DNA of 36,538 nucleotides, from NCBI GenBank assembly GCA_902590435.1, contig CACIWU010000010.1:1-36538 (forward strand), in the 5' to 3' direction. Within the stretch, counting starts at the first letter, position 1; each line of letters begins with the position of its first letter. This document shows positions 24,686-32,952 of the stretch, in pieces. Made by a program: the position numbers and the translations under genes. Origin of the DNA: an uncultured SAR324 cluster bacterium. Lineage in GTDB: Bacteria > SAR324 > NAC60-12. Under the pieces are notes generated by a model. It did no database searches. It was not told the DNA's origin and saw only the letters and a list, made by a program, of their open reading frames with translations.

Positions 24686-26314
24686 ATGCAAAAAAATGAA
24701 ATTACAAAAAACCCTAAAGTAGATGTTTTGATTGTTGGAGCAGGTGCTTCTGGTGCCGCAATTGCTCACTCTCTAACTGAGTTGGGAGTAAGTATTACAT
24801 GCCTTGAACAAGGTAATTGGGTAGATCACACGAATTTTCCGAGTACTAAGCCTGATTATGAATTGCATCGTTATTCTGATTTCAGCTGTGATCCTAATGT
24901 TCGTAAGCAGCCACAGGACTATCCAATAAATTCAGATGAGTCTCCAATAACTCCCGTAAATTATAACGCCGTTGGTGGTTCAACAATTAATTATCTTGGA
25001 CATTGGCCTAGATTTCATCCATCTGATTTTCGAACTAGATCACTCGATGGCGTTGGAAATGACTGGCCAATAGATTATGAAACTTTAGAGCCTTTTTATG
25101 ACATTAATAGTAATATCATGGGTGTATCTGGTCTTTCAGGGAATCCAGCATATCCTTATTATAAAACCACACTACCTCCTATCACAATTGGGAAATTAGG
25201 ACAAATATTAGCAAAAGGATTCAATAAGCTTGGATGGCATTGGTGGCCTTCTGATACAACAATTCTTAGTCAAGAATATGAAGGTCGCTCTAAATGTGTA
25301 AATGCTGGAACATGTGACCTTGGCTGCGCAGCTGGAGCAAAAGCAAGTGTAGATATTACTTATTGGCCATTGCTTAAACGAAAGAGAGTGGAACTAAGAA
25401 CACAGTGTAGAGTTCGAGAGGTCACAATTAATAATGACGGTATGGCTAAGGGAGTTCTCTACTATGATTCAGAAGGGAATTTACAGGAACAAAAAGCAGA
25501 AATAGTAGTGATGGCTTGCAATGGAATAGGAACTCCAAGAATATTACTAAACTCAAAATCTAAGTTGTTCCCAGAAGGTATTGCAAATCGAAGTGGACTG
25601 ATTGGGAAAAATCTTATGTTTCACCCACTTTCTGGAGTGGTTGGCATTTTCGATGAGCCTATGGATGGTTTTAAAGGTCCTATGGCTTGTAGTATTCTAA
25701 GTCAAGAATTTTATGAAACAGATAAATCGCGTGATTTTGTCAGAGGTTATGGATTACACAGTGGCAGATATACTACTCCAATGACATATGCTCTTGGTGG
25801 ATATGGAACGGATAAATTAATACCATGGGGTAATGAACATAGAAAAAGTATGGATGAGTATCCTTACTTAGCTGGGCTTACTGTAGTTACTGAAGATCTA
25901 GCAAGAGAAAGCAATGCAGTAACTCTTGATTCAGGCCTTACAGATTCAAATGGTATCCCTGCGCCAAAAATTTCATATAAGGTTGATGAAAATACAAAAA
26001 AAATGCTTGTTCATGGCGAAGAAAGAGCAAAAGAAGCTTTATTAGCTGCCGGGGCTAAAAAAATTATTTCTGCAGGAGGAGACGTATGGTGGCGTGCTGG
26101 ATGGCATCAAATGGGAACTGCACGTATGGGTAATAACCCAGAAAATTCTGTAGTTAATTCTTGGGGTCGTTGCCATGATGTTAAAAATCTTTTTATTGTT
26201 GATGGAAGTATTTTTGTGACCGCAGGAGCAGTAAATCCAACCTGTACTATTCAAGCTTTATCTTTATATATAGGCGACAGTATAAAAAAAAATGTCGAAA
26301 ATTTATTTGATTAA
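24686..26314 (+). CDS. GMC-family FAD/Fe-S sugar dehydrogenase, catalytic subunit
   Basis: Flavoprotein of about 542 residues. The FAD motif LIVGAGASGAAIAHSLTELG ends with LEQG. The C-terminal catalytic part WHQMGTARMGNNP supplies the active-site His and GAVNPTCTIQALS the second residue (Asn). Cysteines at 204, 210 and 214 (CVNAGTCDLGC) have the C-x5-C-x3-C spacing of the 3Fe-4S site of bacterial FAD glucose dehydrogenases. No signal peptide. No cytochrome c subunit gene follows. With the small subunit it would oxidise an imported aldose (or aldonate) and pass electrons to an unknown acceptor. GTG at 24677 is an alternative start; its first codons overlap the previous stop. Confidence 0.88.
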   Translation: MQKNEITKNPKVDVLIVGAGASGAAIAHSLTELGVSITCLEQGNWVDHTNFPSTKPDYELHRYSDFSCDPNVRKQPQDYPINSDESPITPVNYNAVGGSTINYLGHWPRFHPSDFRTRSLDGVGNDWPIDYETLEPFYDINSNIMGVSGLSGNPAYPYYKTTLPPITIGKLGQILAKGFNKLGWHWWPSDTTILSQEYEGRSKCVNAGTCDLGCAAGAKASVDITYWPLLKRKRVELRTQCRVREVTINNDGMAKGVLYYDSEGNLQEQKAEIVVMACNGIGTPRILLNSKSKLFPEGIANRSGLIGKNLMFHPLSGVVGIFDEPMDGFKGPMACSILSQEFYETDKSRDFVRGYGLHSGRYTTPMTYALGGYGTDKLIPWGNEHRKSMDEYPYLAGLTVVTEDLARESNAVTLDSGLTDSNGIPAPKISYKVDENTKKMLVHGEERAKEALLAAGAKKIISAGGDVWWRAGWHQMGTARMGNNPENSVVNSWGRCHDVKNLFIVDGSIFVTAGAVNPTCTIQALSLYIGDSIKKNVENLFD

Positions 26315-26376
26315 AATAAAATTTAATTTAAATTAAAACATAGATTTAACTAATTAAAAGTAATTAAAATAAAAAA

Positions 26377-27315
26377 GTGATAAAGCCATGTCTGATAGCT
26401 CTCGATTGGGGTAGCACGCGTTTTAGAGCTTGGTTGCTAGATTCCAAAGGAATTGAGATAGATAGTTTAGATGAAGAATTTGGCATACTAAATATAAATG
26501 ATTCTCAATACATAAATGTATTTGATCAACTTCTTGGTTCTTGGATTAAAGAATTTGGGAGTATTCCAGTAATTGCTTCTGGAATGATTGGAAGTCGTCA
26601 AGGATGGATAGAAGCACCGTACTTAGATTGCCCTGCTGGACCTGAACAGTTAGCACAAAACTTAACTTTTTTAAATATAAATACTGAGTTAATTAATAAT
26701 CCAATTTCAATGGCTATTGTTCCTGGAATAAAAGTCTTTGAGAATGGTATTCCAGATGTGATGCGTGGTGAAGAGACACAAGTAGCTGGACTATTATGGA
26801 GCAATCATCAAGTTGATCTATGCATTTTCCCTGGTACTCATAGTAAGTGGATTTTATTAAATGAAGGTAGAATAGAAAATTTTATGACATTTATGACAGG
26901 TGAAATTTTTTCTTTAATGGCTAAGCACAGTATCGTTAACAGGTTAATGGATGGTACATCATTCAAAAGAGATGACTTTATAATTGGATGTAAGCAGTCA
27001 TTAAATAGCTCATATGGATTGCTTAAATCGATCTTTAGTGCACGAACTATGGGTCTTTTTGATAAAGTTATCCCTAAAGGGATTTATTCTTATCTTTCAG
27101 GAATAATCATTGGGAATGAAATTAAAGATGGCATAAAAATCTTTTATAATAATTCCGGTGAAAAAGGGAAAAAAATTATTTTGAATGGAGAAAACTCTTT
27201 ATGTAATCTTTATAAAATAGCTTTTGAATTAGCTGATGTAAAAATTAACTTCGAAAAAAACAATGTTGTTGCTAAAGGTTTGTTTCAGATTGCTAATACA
27301 GCTTTTTTGAAATAA
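26377..27315 (+). CDS. dgoK: 2-dehydro-3-deoxygalactonokinase
   Basis: 312-residue sugar-acid kinase. It phosphorylates 2-keto-3-deoxygalactonate on O6. The N-terminal phosphate motif IALDWGSTRFRAWLLD and the segments VIASGMIGSRQGWIEAPYLDCPAG, VMRGEETQVAG and IFPGTHSKWI are all characteristic of DgoK. The start is GTG at 26377; the ATG at 26388 is out of frame. The gene is four bases from dgoA and in the same operon as the dehydratase and importer, which completes a De Ley-Doudoroff type route. Confidence 0.93.
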   Translation: MIKPCLIALDWGSTRFRAWLLDSKGIEIDSLDEEFGILNINDSQYINVFDQLLGSWIKEFGSIPVIASGMIGSRQGWIEAPYLDCPAGPEQLAQNLTFLNINTELINNPISMAIVPGIKVFENGIPDVMRGEETQVAGLLWSNHQVDLCIFPGTHSKWILLNEGRIENFMTFMTGEIFSLMAKHSIVNRLMDGTSFKRDDFIIGCKQSLNSSYGLLKSIFSARTMGLFDKVIPKGIYSYLSGIIIGNEIKDGIKIFYNNSGEKGKKIILNGENSLCNLYKIAFELADVKINFEKNNVVAKGLFQIANTAFLK

Positions 27316-27319
27316 TCAG

Positions 27320-27970
27320 ATGGATATAGCACAAAAAAATATAATAAACGAATTGCCTTTAATTGCTATATTACGCGGTATTAGACCTGAAGAATGTATA
27401 GATATTGGCTGTGAACTTTTTAAAGTTGGATTCCGTATTATTGAAATACCTCTCAATTCTCCTGAAGCTTTTAAGAGTATTGAGAAACTAGCTCTAAAAT
27501 TAAAGAATGGAGTTATAATTGGAGCAGGAACAATTTTAAATATGAAACAACTTAAAATACTTTCTGATGCTGGAGGGCAGTTAGCCGTTATGCCTCACAC
27601 TGATTTAAAAATTGTCGAGATGGCAAAAAAGTTAAATCTTATTTGTTTCCCTGGAGTAGCGTCACCAACTGAAGCGATTTCTGCATTGGATGCCGGTGCT
27701 GATGGATTGAAAATATTCCCTGCAGAAATGATTATTCCTAAAGTTCTTAAATCTTGGAAAGCCATTTTGCCTAAGGATACAATGCTTTTTCCAGTTGGAG
27801 GAATTGAACCAGAATCGATAGCGCCTTATGTTTTGGCAGGAGCTACAGGGTTTGGAATTGGTTCAGCACTTTACAAACCAGGCAAAAATGTATTAGACGT
27901 TGTTAAAAATGGTAGAGATTTTATAAAAAGCTGGGAAAAAATTAAATTTTCATTGAATGAGAGCAAATAA
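27320..27970 (+). CDS. dgoA: 2-dehydro-3-deoxy-6-phosphogalactonate aldolase
   Basis: 216-residue class I aldolase that splits 2-keto-3-deoxy-6-phosphogalactonate into pyruvate and glyceraldehyde-3-phosphate. R19 (AILRGI), E42 (IEIPLNSP), the Schiff-base K131 (GLKIFPAE) and GAGTIL near residue 68 are present at the positions expected from E. coli DgoA (E37 and K126). It follows dgoK with a four-base gap and is the last gene of the operon, followed by a terminator-like hairpin. A KDPG aldolase is the closest alternative, but the neighbour DgoK favours the galactonate form. Confidence 0.92.
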   Translation: MDIAQKNIINELPLIAILRGIRPEECIDIGCELFKVGFRIIEIPLNSPEAFKSIEKLALKLKNGVIIGAGTILNMKQLKILSDAGGQLAVMPHTDLKIVEMAKKLNLICFPGVASPTEAISALDAGADGLKIFPAEMIIPKVLKSWKAILPKDTMLFPVGGIEPESIAPYVLAGATGFGIGSALYKPGKNVLDVVKNGRDFIKSWEKIKFSLNESK

Positions 27971-28037
27971 ATTTTAATTAATGTTGATCAATTTATTCAG
28001 AATGATTCGTTGCTTCGGACATAAGTGATTTTGGCCA

Positions 28038-28086
28038 ACGGGCGGTGCCTTTATAACACCCGTATTTATTTTTCTCTCTTTTTTAA
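28038..28086 (+). terminator. Candidate terminator of the dgo operon
   Basis: ACGGG (28038-28042) pairs with CCCGT (28059-28063), with further TG/CA pairing inside, and a T-rich tail (28064-28084) follows. It lies 68 bases after the dgoA stop. The stem is GC-rich compared with its surroundings. An alternative pairing GGTG/CACC exists in the same segment. Confidence 0.55.
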
Positions 28087-28087
28087 G

Positions 28088-28115
28088 GTAGGGGGCTACA
28101 TCTGTAGCTCTCTAT
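28088..28115 (+). other. Second hairpin downstream of dgoA, rich in G-U pairs
   Basis: GTAGGGGGCTAC (28088-28099), loop ATCT, GTAGCTCTCTAT (28104-28115). On the + strand all 12 positions pair if G-U is allowed; on the - strand the G-U pairs become A-C mismatches, so the structure belongs to the + strand transcript. There is no clean T-tract after it. It could be a backup terminator or part of a small RNA or 3' UTR. Confidence 0.4.
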
Positions 28116-28229
28116 CTTTAATTACTTTGGCAGAAATATAAATTTATAGTGGGATAATTAAATTTAGTTTTTCAATTCAATTTTAATTAACGATCTTCAA
28201 AATAAAGAAATAGCAACATTATTAAAGAA

Positions 28230-28916
28230 TCATGCATAGTCGTATTTTCCACCTCTAAGCAATGCGGACTGATAGGCTGGTTGCTGGTGAATTCGTTCAA
28301 CATAGGATTGAATTGCAGAATATTGTTCATCAATAATACCATTGGCAATACTTGACTCCAAAGGGAAACTCATTTGGATGTCGGCACCACTTAAATAATC
28401 TCCTAAAAACCATTTCTTGCCTTCAAGGCTGGATTCTATGAAATCCAACAAACTCTGAATATTTGGATTTACAAATCCTGTTAGAATTTTATTAGAAATT
28501 GCTTTGGTAATCGGTTTCACAAAAAATGGAACTGGAGAACTTTTCACTCGATTAAAGATTAACCGTAGCAACAAAGGTGGAATCAATGATCCTTCAGAAA
28601 AATGTAACCAGTAACGATAATCCCGTTCCTGTTGACTTCCATACTTTGGAGTAATTAAAGAACTGTTTTTTCCATATTTCTGCATCAAATACTCAATAAT
28701 AGCACCACTCTCTGCGATAATAACTTTTTCTCCACTACTGTCGTCATTGATAATAGGTGATTTACCCAAAGGGTGAATTTCGCGTAGGGATATTGGCCCC
28801 AGCATAGTCTTAACATCACGTTTATAACGAATGATCTCGTATTCCAATTTAAGCTCTTCCAACATCCAGAGAATCCGCTGAGAACGAGAGTTATTTAAAT
28901 GATGAACTGTAATCAT
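28230..28916 (-). CDS. Glutathione S-transferase family protein
   Basis: 228 residues: an N-terminal thioredoxin-fold domain (about 1-85, with LNNSRSQRILWMLEELKLEYEI, HPLGKSPII and ESGAIIEYL) and a helical C-terminal domain (about 95-220, with the GADIQMSFPLE N-capping motif). The SRSQR segment has Ser or Arg where catalytic residues of this class lie. The pattern resembles the Gtt1/YfcG-like GSTs widespread in proteobacteria. The gene stands alone and looks somewhat richer in GC than its neighbours, so it may have a different history. The substrate is not known; detoxification is the usual role. Confidence 0.9.
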   Translation of the reverse strand: MITVHHLNNSRSQRILWMLEELKLEYEIIRYKRDVKTMLGPISLREIHPLGKSPIINDDSSGEKVIIAESGAIIEYLMQKYGKNSSLITPKYGSQQERDYRYWLHFSEGSLIPPLLLRLIFNRVKSSPVPFFVKPITKAISNKILTGFVNPNIQSLLDFIESSLEGKKWFLGDYLSGADIQMSFPLESSIANGIIDEQYSAIQSYVERIHQQPAYQSALLRGGKYDYA

Positions 28917-29301
28917 AATGAATTTAATAAAAGTTTAAAAATATTTTTAGATCGTTTATTAAATATTTCATAAATCAGATAGCTGAGAATTAAGTATTAA
29001 AAAATGAAATTTTTAAAAATAATTATAATTAAGGTGAAAATCATTTTTTTTGAACTACTTTTGTTTTTTAGATAAAATATATGATATGTATTTTAGACTA
29101 CAATAATACTGTTTTCATAATCTATTTATCTAACTTTTACCATTGTATAATTCTTAATTTCCAACTCTCTCATCTTTTTTATCAGTTAAAGAAGTTGCTT
29201 AAATTGAATTATACAGATAACAAAATAAGAAGAGGGGACATTTATGAATCAAAAAAAATGTCTGCTTACTTTTTGCAAAGCAAATAGTTGGATCATTAAG
29301 A
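28917..29301. other. 385-bp spacer without a clear gene
   Basis: Low-GC spacer between the divergent-facing end of the GST gene (its start) and the end of the 2-hydroxyacid dehydrogenase gene. It should contain the GST promoter. A 68-codon + strand frame (29081-29287) has low-complexity Ile/Leu/Lys/Asn composition, no ribosome binding site and no recognisable motif. I see no RNA gene and no good terminator for the operon coming from the right. Confidence 0.5.
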
Positions 29302-30234
29302 TTAATAACCTTTTGAAGGATTAATTATATTCAATAATGATTTATTTTTTGAATATCTTTTAAAATTATCTAAGAATAAATATACTTTATCTTGTATTTC
29401 ATTAGTATATCCACCCCCTGTATGTTGAGTAAGTATAAGGTTTGGGCAATTCCATAGTTGACTATTTTCATGTAAAGGCTCTTCTGATGTAACGTCTAAA
29501 ACTGCGCCTTTAATTGTTTTATTTTTAAGCTTTTCTATTAAATTATTTTCATCAATCAAATCACCTCTACCAACATTAACAAGAATAGAATGTTTTGATA
29601 ATGAATTTAACATAGTTTTGTTAAAAAGCATTTTAGTTGTTTTTGTGCCTGGTAATGCACAAACAATTATTTCGGCTAACTTTAATTTGTTAAGAATAAA
29701 TTCTTTTGTTGAATGTGAGTCTATAAATGAACATTTGCAATCAAAAGGTTTCAAATATTTTGAAAATTCTTTGTTGATTGAACCTTTACCAAAAAATAAA
29801 ACTTTTTTATTGTTTAAGATTTCTAATTTCTTTCTGATGGGATCTCCAACCCATTTCTTTTCTTTTTTTAATAATGGGAAAAGATCTGTCCCCCTATAGA
29901 GTGCAAGTACTCCTGCTAGTGCGGTTTGCGCAACTTGACTGGCAAAAAAACTCTTTAAATTAGTTATTATTACGTCGTTTTTTAAAAAGTTTTTTCTTAT
30001 TTCTGAATATTCACCAAAACCAGTAGATTCTAATTGAACCCATTTTAATTTACTACTTTGTGGTATCCAGTTTGGAGGAATATTTCCAAACACAATCTCA
30101 CATTTAAGAAAATTTTTATCAGCAGTTTTATTAAATACTAGACTAGAAAAATATAAATTATGTTTTTTTAAATTGTTTTGGATTATTTTTTTTTCTGAAC
30201 CATCTAGTTCAAAAGCTATAAAAATATTCATCAA
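29302..30234 (-). CDS. D-isomer-specific 2-hydroxyacid dehydrogenase
   Basis: 310-residue NAD(P)-dependent reductase. The nucleotide-binding domain has a GKGSIN variant of GxGxxG (149-154). The catalytic triad is present as R223 (NVGRGDLID), E252 (TSEEP) and H271 (TQHTGGG), with LDV at 246-248. The family interconverts 2-oxo acids and D-2-hydroxy acids, for example glyoxylate, hydroxypyruvate or 2-oxoglutarate-type substrates. It is the last gene of the operon with the NMT1-type importer, DHDPS-family lyase, dehydratase and aldehyde dehydrogenase, so it may reduce an oxo-acid fragment of the pathway. Confidence 0.9.
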   Translation of the reverse strand: MMNIFIAFELDGSEKKIIQNNLKKHNLYFSSLVFNKTADKNFLKCEIVFGNIPPNWIPQSSKLKWVQLESTGFGEYSEIRKNFLKNDVIITNLKSFFASQVAQTALAGVLALYRGTDLFPLLKKEKKWVGDPIRKKLEILNNKKVLFFGKGSINKEFSKYLKPFDCKCSFIDSHSTKEFILNKLKLAEIIVCALPGTKTTKMLFNKTMLNSLSKHSILVNVGRGDLIDENNLIEKLKNKTIKGAVLDVTSEEPLHENSQLWNCPNLILTQHTGGGYTNEIQDKVYLFLDNFKRYSKNKSLLNIINPSKGY

Positions 30235-30245
30235 AATCTTTATTA

Positions 30246-31727
30246 TTAGTGACTAATCCATATAGTTTTTGTCTGAAGATATTGATTCAAGGCTTCGGTA
30301 CCTTGATCTCTACTCAAAGAACCCGATTGCTTGTAACCACCAAAAGGAGTTTTAATGTCTCCCTCTGAAAATGTATTTATGGAGATTGTTCCACAAGGGA
30401 GACTTTTTGCCATATGAAATGCTTCATTAATATCTTGAGAAAATACACTAGCATGAAGTCCATATTTAGAGTTTCTAGCTATTTTTAAAGCATCTTCAGT
30501 ATTATTGACGGTAAGGATCCCAAGAACTGGACCAAATATTTCATCTTGGGCAATGGTCATATCCTCTGTTAAATTATCAAAAAGAGTTGGTTTTGCAAAA
30601 AAACCATTTTGATCACTCTCAGACACTCCGCCATACAAAAGAGTTGCTCCTTCATCAATACCTTTTTGAATAAAACCATCAACTGTTGCCAAATGTTTTT
30701 TAGATATCATTGAACCCATATTTGTTTCTGAATCAAGTGGGTCGCCAACTTGAATATCCTTTACTTTTTTTATAACTTTCTCCAAAAATTCTTCTTTTAC
30801 ATTACTGTGAATAATTTGACGCATATTTGCTGAACAGTTTTGACCACCATTCCAAAAAGCTGAATCTATAGCATTGTTTATTAAATCATCCGTTATTTTT
30901 GCATCACCTAAAACTATAAAAGGGCTTTTGCCCCCCATTTCAAGGCCAACAGTTTTCAAATTACTTTCACCAGAATATTTTAAAAAATAACCCCCTACTT
31001 CTGTTGAGCCCGTGAACGATACTGCATCAACGTCATTGTGTCTCCCTAGTGCTTCGCCAACATCACCAAAACCTGGTAAAACATTAAATACACCATCTGG
31101 AATTCCTGCCTCCTTAGCAATTTGTGCAACCCTAATTGCTGTTAAAGGGGTGTCTTCTGCCGGTTTTATTATTAATGAGCAACCAGCAGCTAATGCAGGA
31201 GCTGATTTCCAAACTGCCATCATTAAAGGGAAATTCCAAGGAACAACTCCAGCAACGACTCCTATAGGTTCTTTAACAATTAAACTAGTGATTGATGGTT
31301 CTGTAGGGCAAACTTTTCCAAACACTTTATCTATCAATTCTCCATACCATTGAAAGTGCATAGGCGCATCATTAGCAACTTCATCCACACAATCACCAAT
31401 TAATTTTCCTGTATCAACACATTCAAGAACTGAATTTTCTTCGCCATGTTGTCTCAATAATTCCGCAAATTTAAGTAAAATTTCTTTTCTAAATTCTGGA
31501 GATGCTCTCGACCAAATTCCACTTTCAAAAGCTTTTCTTGAAGACTTAACGGCTAAATCTACATCTTTGAAATTACATTTAGCTACTGAACAAAGAGTTT
31601 CTCCAGTAGCTGGATTTATATTTTCAAATTTTTGACCATCAATTGCATCAACATATTTACCATCAATGAATGCTCTACCTTCAAAATTTAATTTACTAGC
31701 AATTGATTTATAGTTTGGTGTTTCCAT
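30246..31727 (-). CDS. NAD(P)-dependent aldehyde dehydrogenase (PuuC/betaine-aldehyde type)
   Basis: 493-residue aldehyde dehydrogenase with all catalytic residues: N165 (PWNFP), K188 (IKPAE), E263 (LEMGGKSP) and C298 (GGQNCSA). The C-terminus PFGGYKQSGSLSRDQGTEALNQYLQTKTIWI is close to the PuuC group that oxidises gamma-aminobutyraldehyde derivatives. In this operon, after a DHDPS-family lyase, it is likely to oxidise the aldehyde released in the lyase step; 2-oxoglutarate semialdehyde is one candidate. It could also serve the FAH-family enzyme at 4286. Confidence 0.9.
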   Translation of the reverse strand: METPNYKSIASKLNFEGRAFIDGKYVDAIDGQKFENINPATGETLCSVAKCNFKDVDLAVKSSRKAFESGIWSRASPEFRKEILLKFAELLRQHGEENSVLECVDTGKLIGDCVDEVANDAPMHFQWYGELIDKVFGKVCPTEPSITSLIVKEPIGVVAGVVPWNFPLMMAVWKSAPALAAGCSLIIKPAEDTPLTAIRVAQIAKEAGIPDGVFNVLPGFGDVGEALGRHNDVDAVSFTGSTEVGGYFLKYSGESNLKTVGLEMGGKSPFIVLGDAKITDDLINNAIDSAFWNGGQNCSANMRQIIHSNVKEEFLEKVIKKVKDIQVGDPLDSETNMGSMISKKHLATVDGFIQKGIDEGATLLYGGVSESDQNGFFAKPTLFDNLTEDMTIAQDEIFGPVLGILTVNNTEDALKIARNSKYGLHASVFSQDINEAFHMAKSLPCGTISINTFSEGDIKTPFGGYKQSGSLSRDQGTEALNQYLQTKTIWISH

Positions 31728-31755
31728 TTTCCTCTTCTTTTATAATTATAAATTA

Positions 31756-32952
31756 TTATTGCCAATAGTTATCATCTGGCTGACCTCTATCGACAACAAC
31801 ACAAGAATATACTGACTTTTCATCAAATGAAAAATCTTTTTCAATTTCATCATTCATAGTAATACCTAGCCCCGATATTTCAGGCTTTATAATATTGCCA
31901 TTCTCAATAACTCTATGATCTTCAAACATTATTGGTTCTAACTTGTATGGTATCATTGGAAATTCAACTAAATTTCCATTGCATCCAAAAGCAACATGAT
32001 AATTTGCCATAATTGCAACTGGTCCGCCCCAAGCATGTACAACAGGTACTATATTTTTGGTTTTTGCATGTTCAAAAACTTCTTTTACTGCATGCATCCC
32101 TCCAATTACAGATGCATCCGGTTGAACAAAATTATAAATATCTAAGTTTAACCTTTGTATCATTTCTGTGGGTGTGGTTATGATTTCTCCTCCACAAATA
32201 GCTATTTTAAGAGTTTCTTTTAATTTTTTAAATCCAATTATATCCATTGGACCAACAGCTTCCTCAAGAAATAAAATTTTTTCCTTAGTAATCTTTTTTA
32301 CAGAGTTAATATAACTAATTACATCATCCGCATTTATGGGAGGATCTGCCAAATTCTGACACATATCGATACCAATATCGATACCATATTTTCTGGCCTC
32401 TTTTAATACCCAGGCAGTTCTTTTTATATCTTTAGTAACTGATCTAATCTTATATTTTTTTATTCCTAGTGATTTTAAAAGCTCTAATTCTTCAATAAAA
32501 TGCTCTTTAGTATCACAAATACCTCCACTGCCATAAATTTCGATTTGTCCCTTTGAGCTATTCCCAAATAATCTATAGGCAGGGCATTTCTGGGTTTTTG
32601 ATTTTGCGTCAACTAAAGCAATTTCTACTGCACTTGTTGTATGCCTTGCTGCACCCTGTAATGACCAGTAATCACAAACACTACATAAATCTTTATATCT
32701 ACCTAAAATGTCAAACCCGTCTTTTCCGACAAGATATGGTGAGCATAGCTGTACAATTGCTTTAAATACGTTAGGAGCAAAAACTCCTAAATAACCTTCA
32801 CCATAACCTTTAATACCATTTTCAAGAGTTACTTCAACTAATCCTATGGTTCTTTTTGGACCATTAGGGAAACATTCTAAAATTTCTGGATGCTTTTCAT
32901 GACCATAATCCGCTGATAATAAAATTGGTCTTATATTTTCAATTTTACTCAT
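31756..32952 (-). CDS. Enolase-superfamily dehydratase/racemase with K-x-R motif
   Basis: 398 residues, capping domain then barrel. Metal ligands D196 (GIDMC), E230 (FLEEAVG) and E256 (CGGEI) and the Asp-His pair D279 (QPDASVIGG) and H306 (VVHAWGG) mark it as a member of the mandelate-racemase subgroup. The second-strand motif, normally K-x-K, reads K168-I-R170. It overlaps the DHDPS-family gene by four bases (ATGA) and is therefore coupled to it. Such a dehydratase should feed its 2-keto-3-deoxy product to the lyase. The acid substrate is unknown; the long N-terminal segment before the cap (HEKHPEILECFPN) is a useful search handle. Confidence 0.85.
   Translation of the reverse strand: MSKIENIRPILLSADYGHEKHPEILECFPNGPKRTIGLVEVTLENGIKGYGEGYLGVFAPNVFKAIVQLCSPYLVGKDGFDILGRYKDLCSVCDYWSLQGAARHTTSAVEIALVDAKSKTQKCPAYRLFGNSSKGQIEIYGSGGICDTKEHFIEELELLKSLGIKKYKIRSVTKDIKRTAWVLKEARKYGIDIGIDMCQNLADPPINADDVISYINSVKKITKEKILFLEEAVGPMDIIGFKKLKETLKIAICGGEIITTPTEMIQRLNLDIYNFVQPDASVIGGMHAVKEVFEHAKTKNIVPVVHAWGGPVAIMANYHVAFGCNGNLVEFPMIPYKLEPIMFEDHRVIENGNIIKPEISGLGITMNDEIEKDFSFDEKSVYSCVVVDRGQPDDNYWQ

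Noticed and set aside
29081-29287. 68-codon open frame between the GST and 2-hydroxyacid dehydrogenase genes
   Set aside because: Composition dominated by Ile, Leu, Asn and Lys, no ribosome binding site, no homology that I can recognise.
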